From: Paramesorhizobium deserti
Lineage (GTDB): Bacteria; Pseudomonadota; Alphaproteobacteria; Rhizobiales; Rhizobiaceae
DNA length: 44,912 bases
Assembly: GCF_001558695.1 (NCBI RefSeq)
Contig: NZ_LNTU01000005.1
Span: 1-44,912, forward strand
Direction of reading: 5' to 3'
Shown: one piece after another, positions 36,577-44,473 of the stretch
How the letters are laid out: each line of letters opens with the position of its first letter
How positions within the stretch are numbered: the stretch's first letter is position 1
The notes under the pieces: generated by a model
The model's input: the letters and a program-made list of their open reading frames with translations, nothing else
Database searches by the model: none
Told to the model about the DNA's origin: nothing
Program-made: the position numbers and the translations under genes

Positions 36577-37818
36577 ATGCAATCAATTGCACCCAATCCT
36601 CAATTATTAATCGTCAATCCTCTCGTTTCAGCTTCATACCTGTCGGAACAGATGAAGAGCGCCGGCTGTCCGTGCACCGCGCTCTATACGGGCATGGCGT
36701 CCCAAGTTCCGGAATATTGCCGACCGGATCCGACGCTGTTCGACAAGCAGATCCATGTTGAAACCGACGACATTTTCGATGTGCTGGAAGTCTTCCAGCC
36801 ACAAGACTATTCCTACGTGCTGAACGGCTCCGAGGAATCCACATCTCTCACAGATTACATCACGCGCCTCTATTTCAAGGCCTGGTCAAATGATCCAAGG
36901 ACTTCGAGGCGCCGCGTTGACAAATACGAGATGCAGGTTGCCCTTGCTGAGGCGGGGTTGCCAAGCATAAGGCAGGTCAAGGTTCATTCGTCGTGGACAG
37001 ATCGCGATTTTCAGGAGCGCCTCGATAACTTCTGTTTTCCGGCATTCTGTAAGCCCGCGCTCGGATACGGAAGCCTCGGCGCCTTTGCCGCATCATCTAT
37101 TGCTGACATCAGGCACGGAATGGATGCGCACCGGCAGGACCGGGAAATGGAATATGTCATACAGGAACTAGTAAGCGGCAAGGAATACATTATTGATACT
37201 TTCTCGGCCGAAGGCACCCATCACATCTGTTCAATTCAAAAAAACCAGAAAGAACTCATACATAACAGACCTCTATACAGAATAACTGAAGTTGAGAAGG
37301 ACCCTGAGATAACCCTAAAGTGCGAGGATTATGCAATAAAGCTCCTCAACGCGCTCGATCTCAGGAATGGACCCGCTCATATCGAGATTTTCCTGCAAGA
37401 AGACGGCTCCATAAAGCTTATTGAGATCAACAACAGGATCAGCGGTGGACGCGGGGTCGTAAATAAGCTCGCGACGCTGAGCGGGCTGACAAGCCAGGAT
37501 GCGGCTCTAAGGCAATTGCTGAAATTCGGCAGAGTGCTTCCGGCTCCCTGTGATGCCGCTACCGGCCTGACCAGAGGCCTCGTCCTTTACAAGCTCAACG
37601 GCGGAATTGTTTACGATCCAACCCCCAAGCTTGACATGTTCAAGACAGTGCGTGAGACCATCATGCTCAAGCCGGCTGGCGAGGAGCTGCCCGCGTGCCA
37701 GCAACCGAGCCTCCTCGATGCGGTCTGCATCATCCTGCTGCACGACCAGGACGAAGGACTGGTGGAATCTGAGACGCAGGCAATTTTTGCTGGCGAACGC
37801 ATGGGCTTGCTCCCGTGA
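36577..37818 (+). CDS. ATP-grasp ligase (carboxylate-amine ligase type)
   Basis: 413 residues. The N-terminal part (LLIVNPLVSASYLSEQMKSA) is a Rossmann-like pre-ATP-grasp domain. The ATP-grasp fold follows: RRRVDKYEMQVALAEAGLPS, CFPAFCKPALGYGSLGAF, EYVIQELVSGKEYIIDTFS, and the metal site GPAHIEIFLQEDGSIKLIEINNR with SGGRG. This places it with the amino-acid or dipeptide ligases (BacD-like group) that join a carboxylate to an amine via an acyl phosphate. Substrates cannot be read from the sequence. A DMT/EamA exporter gene starts 61 nt downstream, so the product is probably small and exported. The ribosome site is weak (GAAGAAG). Confidence 0.85.
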   Translation: MQSIAPNPQLLIVNPLVSASYLSEQMKSAGCPCTALYTGMASQVPEYCRPDPTLFDKQIHVETDDIFDVLEVFQPQDYSYVLNGSEESTSLTDYITRLYFKAWSNDPRTSRRRVDKYEMQVALAEAGLPSIRQVKVHSSWTDRDFQERLDNFCFPAFCKPALGYGSLGAFAASSIADIRHGMDAHRQDREMEYVIQELVSGKEYIIDTFSAEGTHHICSIQKNQKELIHNRPLYRITEVEKDPEITLKCEDYAIKLLNALDLRNGPAHIEIFLQEDGSIKLIEINNRISGGRGVVNKLATLSGLTSQDAALRQLLKFGRVLPAPCDAATGLTRGLVLYKLNGGIVYDPTPKLDMFKTVRETIMLKPAGEELPACQQPSLLDAVCIILLHDQDEGLVESETQAIFAGERMGLLP

Positions 37819-37879
37819 GAGTACGGTTTGTCCTCACGTATGATTTTGCGCTCAATGTTTACTCTTCCCTAATGTGCAA

Positions 37880-38755
37880 ATGGCCCGAATGACCAAATCC
37901 AATATTTCCGTCGACAAGACTGGGCTGGGAGCGTTGCAGTACGGCGCAGCCATTCTTTGCCTGTCAGCCATGGATGCAAGCGCGAAATTGCTCACCTCAT
38001 CCTATCCGGTTGGTGAGGTGCTGATTTTCCGTTCGCTCTTCGGATTTCTCCCGCTGATTTTCTCATGGCGCTCTTCCATTCCGTTGGCAAACACCCCGCC
38101 AACCATCTGGCTCTTGCAGCTGCTGCGGGGGGCACTTGTAATAGGGTGCATGCTGACATTTCTTATTGCTGTGAAGCATATTTCGCTGGTGAGCGTGACC
38201 GCCATTTCGCTGGCGGCGCCCCTCTTCATGACAATATTCGCCGCCGTGCTCCTGCGCGAAACTGTGGGGCTCGTCAGGTGGGGAGCAATCACAGCCGGTT
38301 TCGTTGGAATCTGCCTCGTAATGCGTGATGGAGGACTTTCCTGGTCGGCCTATAGTGGCGTTGCCCTGCTCTCAGCCATATTTTATGCGCTGATTGCCAT
38401 ATTAACCAAACACCTGTCCCGGACAGTGCCCGCCACTATCACAACGGCATGCAGTAACGTGATGCTGCTTATATTCTGCATAGTCCTATTTTCGGACAGA
38501 TGGCTCACCCCATCGGCGCACGATCTAGGCATCTTGGCGATAATGGGAATTGCAGGCGGCCTGAGCAGCTATCTTCTGGCCGCCGGAACGGCCCACGCCG
38601 ATGTCTCAGTGATAGCGCCTATCGAGTACACAATATTGGTGTGGGCGACCGCCTTTGGTTACGCCTTCTTCAATGAGGTGCCGGCGCTCTCCACCCTTCC
38701 AGGAATTCTCATCATCGCGATTAGCGGGATCGTGAATATCCGGCAACAGCGTTAG
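37880..38755 (+). CDS. EamA/DMT-family exporter
   Basis: 291 residues with about ten hydrophobic segments in two EamA repeats (LQYGAAILCLSAMDASAKLL, EVLIFRSLFGFLPLIF, ISLVSVTAISLAAPLFMTIF; second half PATITTACSNVMLLIFCIVL, APIEYTILVWATAFGYAFF). Family members export amino acids, metabolites and related small molecules. It is 61 nt after the ATP-grasp ligase and in the same direction, the arrangement seen for ligase-exporter pairs in dipeptide production. Start chosen at the ATG 37880; an ATG at 37889 and a GTG at 37874 are also possible and none has a strong ribosome site. Confidence 0.88.
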   Translation: MARMTKSNISVDKTGLGALQYGAAILCLSAMDASAKLLTSSYPVGEVLIFRSLFGFLPLIFSWRSSIPLANTPPTIWLLQLLRGALVIGCMLTFLIAVKHISLVSVTAISLAAPLFMTIFAAVLLRETVGLVRWGAITAGFVGICLVMRDGGLSWSAYSGVALLSAIFYALIAILTKHLSRTVPATITTACSNVMLLIFCIVLFSDRWLTPSAHDLGILAIMGIAGGLSSYLLAAGTAHADVSVIAPIEYTILVWATAFGYAFFNEVPALSTLPGILIIAISGIVNIRQQR

Positions 38756-38839
38756 GGTCCGCGCCTATTTTAGTATTGATTGAAATGGCATCTGAAACGG
38801 CGGCGGCCCGTTTTGCGATATTCCTTGCTGGCGCACCGT

Positions 38840-39370
38840 TCAGTGCGCTTCAGCCCCGCCGTCAACGGCAAAATCGAAAACAAGAACGCCGTTGTCTTGC
38901 GCGAGAAACGGACCAACGAATTCCTTGAACCCCTGATGGGCGGTATCGACAAACTTGGGATCGGTAACGATCGGCGTACCGACATAGTAGTTGCGATCTC
39001 CTTCTGAACGGAAGGTGACTACGAAAGCCTCTTCAAAGCCGCGGTCTACACCTTCGCCGCTTGTCTGACGGCCAGTTTCAATCGATACGATATAGGGCTG
39101 GCCACCCCGTCTAGCCTCCTCGGCGAGGGCGACGAAGCGCTGCCTGATCTCCGCGCGCTGGGCTTCGGTTGTACCGTCCTTATAGCGGAAGAGCACTATA
39201 TGGCGAACCATTCCGGGCTTGAAATCAGGGCTCGTGAAGCTCTCTGGCCCCATTCTCGCCAGTTCGGACTTCAAGGTCTCGGCAACGGTCATGTTAACAT
39301 TGGGAGCAGCTTGTGCCGCCGCCAAGGCGGCGAAACTTGCGACGAAGACCGCGGTGGAGGCTTTTCGCAT
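38840..39370 (-). CDS. Exported stress-responsive A/B-barrel (Dabb) domain protein
   Basis: 176 residues. Signal peptide MRKASTAVFVASFAALAAAQA, then a Dabb domain from about 54 (GMVRHIVLFRYKDGTTEAQR, FVALAEEARRG, YIVSIETGRQTS, GFEEAFVVTFRS, HQGFKEFVGPFL). Dabb proteins are small dimeric ferredoxin-like folds, often of unknown function. An exported version is less common. AAGGA lies upstream of the ATG at 39370. It is convergent with the exporter gene, with 84 bp between their stops. Confidence 0.88.
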   Translation of the reverse strand: MRKASTAVFVASFAALAAAQAAPNVNMTVAETLKSELARMGPESFTSPDFKPGMVRHIVLFRYKDGTTEAQRAEIRQRFVALAEEARRGGQPYIVSIETGRQTSGEGVDRGFEEAFVVTFRSEGDRNYYVGTPIVTDPKFVDTAHQGFKEFVGPFLAQDNGVLVFDFAVDGGAEAH

Positions 39371-39541
39371 GATTTAGATTCCTTCGTAAAAAATGGCCAA
39401 ACAACGTTGGCTCGGTTATGCAAAAAAGGTCAGCGAAGCTTTCGCGAGAACATGACCGATGAAGAAGTGTGACATGCGACTAACCGCATGCCACCCGGCG
39501 CAACAATAGGTTCCATACCCATCGATAAAAACTTGGCCAAG

Positions 39542-40639
39542 TCATTTTGCCGGTGCGGGTGCTGCCGGCATTGGAGGACTTTTCTGCAGAACTGTCAGAA
39601 GCTTTGCTGCATTTACAATGGGAGCGTTGCTCGCATAGAGGATGTCATCATCCTGCATCTGAAACGCCTGCATATATGTGAAATTGGCGACCTCGCGCAG
39701 ATTGATATGGTAGATGATCGGTCTGACGCCCGCGGTTCCTGTCTGGCTGCGGAATAAGTATATGTTGCGAGCATCAGCACGGTCGTCCAACAGCCCACCA
39801 ATGCGGCCGAGTGCCTTGGCAAGTGTGAGCTTGCCTTCATCAAATTTGAATTCACCGGTGCTTTTGAACGCTCCCAACGCAGTAAAGCTCGCGGTATCGC
39901 CTTCAACAAAAATCTGATCCCCCGGCGATAACCCTACATTCTGGCGGTTGTCAGTAATTATACGAGCAAGGGATACAATTCCGCGCTGCGAGCCGCGGAC
40001 AAGCGTCACCATTGTCGAACCTGGGGCGGAGGTTGAACCGCCTGCGAGAGCAAGCGCATCGAGCATGCGCTCCTGACCGCTCTTCAATGGAAAACGACCC
40101 GCTGAGCGTACATCTCCGTCAACAGAGATGGTGCTGGAGGGCTTTTCCACCACGGTGACGACGGCTTGCGGGTTGACCGCCGAACCGCGCAGATCTTTGA
40201 CGATCTGTTTCTGCAACGCCTCTGGCGAGGAACCCGCCACATGCTGCCGACCGACGAAGGGCAGCGTTACAAATCCATCCTGATCGATGGAGAAACGGCC
40301 CAGATTGAGTGTTTTCGTCTCAGTCGGAGACAGCAGCCCCTCCTCGCCTGTATCCAGGATCGTGACCTCAATTACATCCCCCTTCTGCAGGCCTTTATTC
40401 GCATTGCTCGAAGAAAAGCCACTCAGGCCATCACGAAGCGATGCAGAGCCCACTGAATTTGGCGCGGGGGAAATCGCAGTCGCCAATTCGACGATCGGTA
40501 TCCTTTCATGTGAACCGGGTAGCGTTGCATTTCGGATATTGCCGGCACTCGGACCAGACGCTGGACTGGCACATGCACTCAGAAAGGCAATCGCTCCAAT
40601 GCACACCAACCTCGATATTGCCCTTCCGGCCTGTTCCAT
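39542..40639 (-). CDS. Wza-type outer-membrane polysaccharide export lipoprotein
   Basis: 365 residues from MEQAGRAISRLVCIGAIAFLSAC; the start at 40639 is chosen because it gives a proper lipoprotein signal with lipobox LSAC. Poly-export domain (LQKGDVIEVTILDTGEEGLL, ISIDQDGFVTLPFVGRQHV-like stretch, ALQKQIVKDLRGSAVNPQAV) and SLBB-like repeats (ISVDGDVRSAGRFPLKSGQ, LSPGDQIFVEGD). It ends in a Pro/Ala-rich tail. Such proteins form the outer-membrane channel for capsule or exopolysaccharide. No Wzc or Wzx/Wzy genes are seen nearby; two small membrane ORFs lie upstream in the same direction. Confidence 0.88.
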   Translation of the reverse strand: MEQAGRAISRLVCIGAIAFLSACASPASGPSAGNIRNATLPGSHERIPIVELATAISPAPNSVGSASLRDGLSGFSSSNANKGLQKGDVIEVTILDTGEEGLLSPTETKTLNLGRFSIDQDGFVTLPFVGRQHVAGSSPEALQKQIVKDLRGSAVNPQAVVTVVEKPSSTISVDGDVRSAGRFPLKSGQERMLDALALAGGSTSAPGSTMVTLVRGSQRGIVSLARIITDNRQNVGLSPGDQIFVEGDTASFTALGAFKSTGEFKFDEGKLTLAKALGRIGGLLDDRADARNIYLFRSQTGTAGVRPIIYHINLREVANFTYMQAFQMQDDDILYASNAPIVNAAKLLTVLQKSPPMPAAPAPAK

Positions 40640-40707
40640 GGCGGTATCGGACAATGCGGCCGGTTTTATCGGGAAGCAACAACGGGCGGTACCCGTCCGA
40701 ACTGACT

Positions 40708-40800
40708 TCACGACACCACCCCATATGCGAGGATCCCGGCAAGCATGATGACTACCATCAAAATCGCACCGGAAAATGCAATGTTCTTGGCAATTTCCAC
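40708..40800 (-). CDS. Possible 30-residue single-pass membrane peptide
   Basis: GTG start at 40800, with AGG 6 nt upstream (GGCAGGTGCTTA). The product is EIAKNIAFSGAILMVV followed by IMLAGILAYGVVS: a short polar start and one hydrophobic helix. It lies just upstream of the polysaccharide export gene. Very short ORFs can arise by chance. The clean helix and ribosome site make it worth recording, at low confidence. Confidence 0.35.
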   Translation of the reverse strand: MEIAKNIAFSGAILMVVIMLAGILAYGVVS

Positions 40801-40934
40801 TAAGCACCTGCCTTTCGATCGACCATGGCGGCAAATTGGGACCAGGTTATAATTACGTGCTGCACTGACAGGCGAGTCCCGAAGCCGGCGCGCGAAACAG
40901 CTCCGCGCTTCCGCCACATGGCAAACTATAGCTA

Positions 40935-41108
40935 TCAGATATCACTCAGCAGGTTTCCCATGATAAGGACGAAGAACGCCATTGACATCAGCCAGTAGCT
41001 GTCGACGTCCAACGCACCAACCGATATGCCGAAGACCGGCAGCAATGATAAAAAGGCTAAAATAAAAGCTGTGATGACAATAGGTTTCGTTGTTACACTC
41101 CGACGCAT
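40935..41108 (-). CDS. 57-residue two-helix membrane protein
   Basis: Starts MRRSVTTKPIVITAFILAFL at the ATG 41108. AGAGGAAA lies 7 nt upstream, an excellent ribosome site. Two hydrophobic segments (PIVITAFILAFLSLLPVFGI and YWLMSMAFFVLIMGNLL) are separated by a short acidic loop. Longer frames in this region (reaching 41306 or 41382) run through a strongly structured stretch and have no good start. The protein is not recognised. It lies upstream of the polysaccharide export gene in the same direction and may belong to the same unit. Confidence 0.6.
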   Translation of the reverse strand: MRRSVTTKPIVITAFILAFLSLLPVFGISVGALDVDSYWLMSMAFFVLIMGNLLSDI

Positions 41109-41239
41109 TAAATTTCCTCTGCTGTTCCCCCATTCCGCTTTGGGATGGGAAAGCGCCTCTCCCAGCCTCATGGGCTCCCGCCTTGGTGAGGAGGCGGGAG
41201 CCCGGATGATCTGACATCCCCGTGTATAGCGGGGGGATG
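41109..41239 (-). promoter_or_regulatory. Structured leader with consecutive hairpins before the 57-residue gene
   Basis: GGGCTCCCGCC (41172-41182) and GGCGGGAGCCC (41193-41203) form a perfect 11-bp GC-rich stem with a 10-nt loop. CATCCCC (41215-41221) and GGGGATG (41233-41239) form a second stem, and a weaker imperfect stem can form around 41125-41151. There is no T-run after any of them on either strand, so they do not look like intrinsic terminators. They lie directly in front of the ribosome site of the 57-residue gene and could be a regulatory leader or a small RNA. Confidence 0.45.
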
Positions 41240-41893
41240 GGATGCCGGACCATTTCGTACGCTTCCATTGCTTCTGCCGCGAACAGAAATAACGGAACCG
41301 TTTCATTTGGCGGAATTGGAAGATCCATTCTCATATTACGGCCGAACCGCATCTCCATCTCCACCACCGCCAGGGGCGACAAAGTCGCAAGATGGAGAAG
41401 CGCTCCACACCAGAGAACAGAGAAATCCTCCTTATGATCAAATGAAGCAACTTACTTCTTGTGCCACGTATTCTTCTGTTCCAATGTTTGCTTTGCCATA
41501 CCGGGCGCCCTGCGATTTTTTTGTGCGCAGCCGTTCGTCTGCCCACTTTTGCCGTAGCATCTTCCGGCGGCGAGACAAGAGATGAAATCTCAGTCAAGCA
41601 TCCCGCCAGTGCTTGCAAAAAGGTTGCGTATTGTGCACCCACAATGTTCGACAACCCGTTTTCAGCGGTAATGACAAGCGGCCCTCGATTTATGCAACAC
41701 TGATTTTCAGGCTTTTCCCAGTCAGTAACATCCGCATAATCGAACACCAATCACAATAGACACATAAGTTTAAGACAGACCCCCGAAATATTATGTCGAT
41801 GTAAGTAGCAAAACGTTACTATTTAACTGTTGCAGTTATTGATAAAATATCATTATCTACATAATATCAATAATAATCTCAGAGGAGCTTACA
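41240..41893. other. Gene-poor stretch and mucR upstream region
   Basis: No convincing gene seen on either strand between 41240 and 41750; open frames there lack domains and ribosome sites. The last 140 bp before mucR (41751-41893) are very AT-rich with many T-A steps (for example GATAAAATATCATTATC near 41850). This fits both a promoter and the AT-rich sites that MucR/Ros proteins bind, so autoregulation is plausible. Confidence 0.4.
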
Positions 41894-42340
41894 ATGTCGA
41901 AAGATAAGAGCACAAACGAGATAATTGAACTCACGGCAGGAATCATCACCGCTTACATCAGCAACAATTCGGTTCCCGCAGGAGAACTGCCGGGCTTGAT
42001 TGCTGAAATCCGCGCATCGTTGTCAGGCCGGCTTCCTGGATCGGCGAATGAAGTTGAGCCTTCGGAAAAGCCGGCACCGGCGGTTCCCGTCAAGAAATCG
42101 ATCACGCCCGACTTCATCATCTGTCTCGAAGACGGCAAGAAATTCAAGTCGCTCAAACGTCATCTAATGGCCCATTATGGCCTCAAACCCGAAGATTATC
42201 GTGCGAAGTGGGATCTTCCCACCGATTATCCGATGGTTGCGCCGAACTACGCTGCAGCACGTTCCGTATTAGCAAAGGAAATGGGATTTGGGCGCAAGGC
42301 CAAGGCTGCCGAGCGGACAAGGCACAAAAAAGCCGCCTGA
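41894..42340 (+). CDS. MucR/Ros-family zinc-finger transcriptional regulator
   Basis: 148 residues. The N-terminus (IIELTAGIITAYISNNSVPA, GELPGLIAEI) is the oligomerisation part of MucR. The Ros-type finger ICLEDGKKFKSLKRHLMAHY has Cys, Asp and two His in the Cys-Asp-His-His arrangement found in MucR proteins, then YRAKWDLPTDYPMVAPNYA and ARSVLAKEMGFG. AGGAG lies 6 nt upstream of the ATG. MucR proteins are H-NS-like silencers that bind AT-rich DNA and control polysaccharide, motility and virulence genes in Rhizobiales. The AT-rich T6SS promoter, the needle-like gene and the polysaccharide export gene are candidate targets; this is inference. It is probably one of several paralogues in the genome. 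Confidence 0.93.
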   Translation: MSKDKSTNEIIELTAGIITAYISNNSVPAGELPGLIAEIRASLSGRLPGSANEVEPSEKPAPAVPVKKSITPDFIICLEDGKKFKSLKRHLMAHYGLKPEDYRAKWDLPTDYPMVAPNYAAARSVLAKEMGFGRKAKAAERTRHKKAA

Positions 42341-42356
42341 TAGTTTGGTCGTTTCA

Positions 42357-42524
42357 TTATTTGGAAAAGCCATTCATCTGTCGCCGCTCAGCGGCGACAG
42401 CCCACGGTAGCAGATCAGTGAATGTGTCGTTCTCCCCGCCGATAGGTTTGCCTCGTTCAACGGTTGATCTGAACTCTTCGAGTGGGATCAGTTTTGGTTG
42501 CCTTGCCAGCCGGGCCGGCTGATT
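42357..42524 (-). pseudogene. Unassigned reading-frame remnant, possibly transposase C-terminus
   Basis: On the minus strand a frame opens after a stop at 42525 and ends at TAA 42357-42359. It includes KLIPLEEFRSTVERGKPIGG, then ENDTFTDLLPWAVAAERRQ. The TDLLPWA end is faintly like IS66 transposase termini, but I cannot confirm the family. There is no start codon context. It is surrounded by IS fragments, so a broken mobile-element gene is the best guess. Confidence 0.3.
42378..42400. repeat. Perfect 10-bp hairpin with 3-nt loop
   Basis: CTGTCGCCGC (42378-42387), loop TCA, GCGGCGACAG (42391-42400). It lies 38 bp after the mucR stop. No T-run follows on the plus strand, so it is at best a Rho-assisted terminator or RNA stabiliser for mucR. 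It also falls within the minus-strand frame remnant, where it may be coincidental. Confidence 0.5.
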
Positions 42525-42544
42525 TCATCGGCAGGCGGCGCGGC

Positions 42545-42661
42545 CGGCAGAAGGCCCTTGTCGCGCTGGCGCGGCGGCTGGCCGTGATCATGCACCGTAT
42601 CTAGAGCGACGGCACGCGGTTCCGCTGGGCGCGACAAGACGTCATGCCGGCGGCCGCCTGA
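42545..42661 (+). pseudogene. C-terminal remnant of an IS110-family transposase
   Basis: The frame reads [19 protein letters not shown], then TAG, then SDGTRFRWARQDVMPAAA and TGA at 42659-42661. IS110-type transposases end with the pattern [27 protein letters not shown], so the internal TAG replaces a Trp codon. Only the last 40 codons remain. Confidence 0.65.
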
Positions 42662-42817
42662 TCGAGCGCTCGACCATTGCAGCCCGCCAACTTACTCATG
42701 GCCCGTCCAGGGCCGGTCGGACTGTTTCCTACGGCCGTCCTCGTGACCCGGATTCGGAAACTTGTGCAAGTTGCACACCTTTTCCCTCCACCAGATCTGG
42801 CAATCCCGCCGATACCA

Positions 42818-43003
42818 ATGCTGGAACGCCACATCGCCTTCTATGGCAACACGCCACGGCAGGCGGCGGCCGATGGCGGCTTTGCTATGCGCGACAACTT
42901 GGCCACGGCGAAGGCATGGGGCGTCCACGACATGGCCTTCCACAAAAAGGCCGGCCTGCGGATCAAGGACATGGTCAAAGGCAACTGGGTCTATCGCAAG
43001 CTA
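42818..43003 (+). pseudogene. Internal fragment of a DDE transposase (ISNCY/IS5-like)
   Basis: The frame reads LERHIAFYGNTPRQAAADGG, FAMRDNLATAKAWGVHDMAF, HKKAGLRIKDMVKGNWVYRKL. This resembles the central part of DDE transposases with the pattern PRQAAADGGYAS...LGVKDVAFHKKRGL...MVKSRWVYRKL. After 43003 the match stops abruptly, and there is no N-terminal half, so it is a truncated remnant. Family name is by memory and approximate. Confidence 0.6.
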
Positions 43004-43354
43004 ACTGAACAAGGAGAAAGTCGCTACTGCCTCGCGCAGACCTTCAATCCTCATCGCCTGGGCCGCTTCTGCGATCGCAGCCACCCTGTCAATCAAGGCA
43101 TCAACACTTAATCTGGTCTCACCGCCATCATAGGCTGGAACACGATTTACACCGGCCGCGTCGTGAATGCTCCGCGCAACGCTGGGCGACCGTTCCCGAG
43201 CATCTGCTTTCCAGCCCGTCCCCGCTATCATAGGAGAACGGGAAACTTACGGCAGCTACCTCTTGGAAGACAAACCCGTTATTGACGAACGTGACCTTCG
43301 CAACATCTCATTCGACCTTTGGTCTCCTTGCCGTATACTTGTGTATTTTATGAT
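43004..43354. other. Unassigned stretch between IS debris and the diguanylate cyclase
   Basis: A minus-strand frame at 43001-43231 (product containing LSVDALIDRVAAIAEAAQAM) has no ribosome site and no recognised domain. It may be a gene tail cut by the transposase fragment. Nothing else is seen. Confidence 0.3.
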
Positions 43355-44392
43355 TCAGGAGCCAATATGTTCCTGCTCTGCAGACTCCGATTTGTGGAGC
43401 CGCACTCGATTTCGACCCGTTTGCTTGGCAAGATAAAGCGCCGCATCAGCCTGACGCTGAAGCTGGTCCGGCGAAATGACCCTGTCAGCAGCCTGAACAG
43501 CAACTCCAATGCTCAGCGTCACGCGGCGCGATACGCGAGATGCAGGATTCGGAAGAGCGGCAGCTTCAACGCTTTTACGAATTTGCTCAGCCACGGCGAT
43601 GGCCCCTTGTTCATTTACCCCTGGAAGGAGCACAAGAAACTCTTCACCGCCATAGCGGGCCACATGATCACGATCGCACCTCACATTTTTCTGGATGATA
43701 CTGGCGACCTCCATCTGACAACGATCACCTTCGGCATGACCTAGATGGTCATTCAGCTTCTTGAAATCATCGATGTCACACATTAGCATAGCGGCGCCAC
43801 CAGAGCATTTTTTGCCACCACCCCATAGGTGATCGAGCGTTTCCGTTATCCGGCGCCGATTGGCAACACCGGTAAGCGGATCGGTACTTGCAAGAAATTT
43901 CAGCCGATCGTTGGCTTCCGCCAGTTCGGCAACTCTGCGCCTGTCGCGCAGCTCAAATAGGAAATTCTTCTGAGCCAGAATTGTCATAATGCGCCGCGCG
44001 GCGACGGTTGCGAAGATACCACTGGCGAAAAAAAGCGTCGCAGCCACGGCGCTGCCAATTTCGAGATCGGGGTGCGGCAGCTGAAAACCCAGATAGAGCC
44101 CGAGTGCCAATGCGGCAATGGTAACCGTCCAGGCCAGCGGAACGCCAAAGATCATGATGGCTGTGATAGCCACGAACAGCATAATGTTTAAGTGTCGTTC
44201 ATAGAACTCACCACCAGCGCTTACACCAACCAATACAACTGACAACAAGATGAGGAAGATGCCTGCGATCAGTGACGCCCCTTGGAACCAGGCCGCTTGC
44301 GGTTTTCGCCAGGCCAGGACGACGGCTGCAGCGACGGGCGGTATAATGACGCCGGGTATCAGCATGGACAGCGCGATCGGTCTTCGTAGCAT
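43355..44392 (-). CDS. Membrane-bound diguanylate cyclase (GGDEF)
   Basis: 345 residues from MLRRPIALSMLIPGVIIPPV (ATG 44392). About six hydrophobic segments in the first 150 residues (LIAGIFLILLSVVLVGVSAG, IMLFVAITAIMIFGVPLAWT, AVAATLFFASGIFATVAA) form a membrane sensor. A short coiled coil leads to the GGDEF domain: DPLTGVANRRR, MCDIDDFKKLNDHLGHAEGD and the active-site GGEEF at 248-252. These are intact, so synthesis of cyclic di-GMP is expected. The inhibitory RxxD site is not found 5 residues before GGEEF (the stretch reads RCDRDHVARY). It stands alone among insertion-sequence remnants and appears complete. Confidence 0.9.
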   Translation of the reverse strand: MLRRPIALSMLIPGVIIPPVAAAVVLAWRKPQAAWFQGASLIAGIFLILLSVVLVGVSAGGEFYERHLNIMLFVAITAIMIFGVPLAWTVTIAALALGLYLGFQLPHPDLEIGSAVAATLFFASGIFATVAARRIMTILAQKNFLFELRDRRRVAELAEANDRLKFLASTDPLTGVANRRRITETLDHLWGGGKKCSGGAAMLMCDIDDFKKLNDHLGHAEGDRCQMEVASIIQKNVRCDRDHVARYGGEEFLVLLPGVNEQGAIAVAEQIRKSVEAAALPNPASRVSRRVTLSIGVAVQAADRVISPDQLQRQADAALYLAKQTGRNRVRLHKSESAEQEHIGS

Positions 44393-44473
44393 CAATAGAT
44401 TAAGCGCTATTCACCTGGACCAAAGTAAGCTTCATTTTGTTCTACTTCTGTCACAAGAGCAGGAGTTTGATCG

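Noticed and set aside
40942-41382. 146-residue minus-strand frame overlapping the 57-residue gene
   Set aside because: It passes through stable hairpins, has no ribosome site, and the alternative frame gives a clean two-helix protein with an excellent ribosome site.
41331-41750. 139-residue minus-strand frame upstream of mucR
   Set aside because: No domain, odd Trp/Arg-rich C-terminus and no start signals; looks like chance.
41894-42340. MucR with a defective zinc finger (single Cys)
   Set aside because: A Cys-Asp-His-His finger is the known arrangement in this family, so the single Cys is normal.
42378-42400. Intrinsic terminator for mucR
   Set aside because: The stem is perfect but no T-run follows on the plus strand.
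43001-43231. 76-residue minus-strand gene
   Set aside because: No ribosome site or domain; its end overlaps a transposase remnant.
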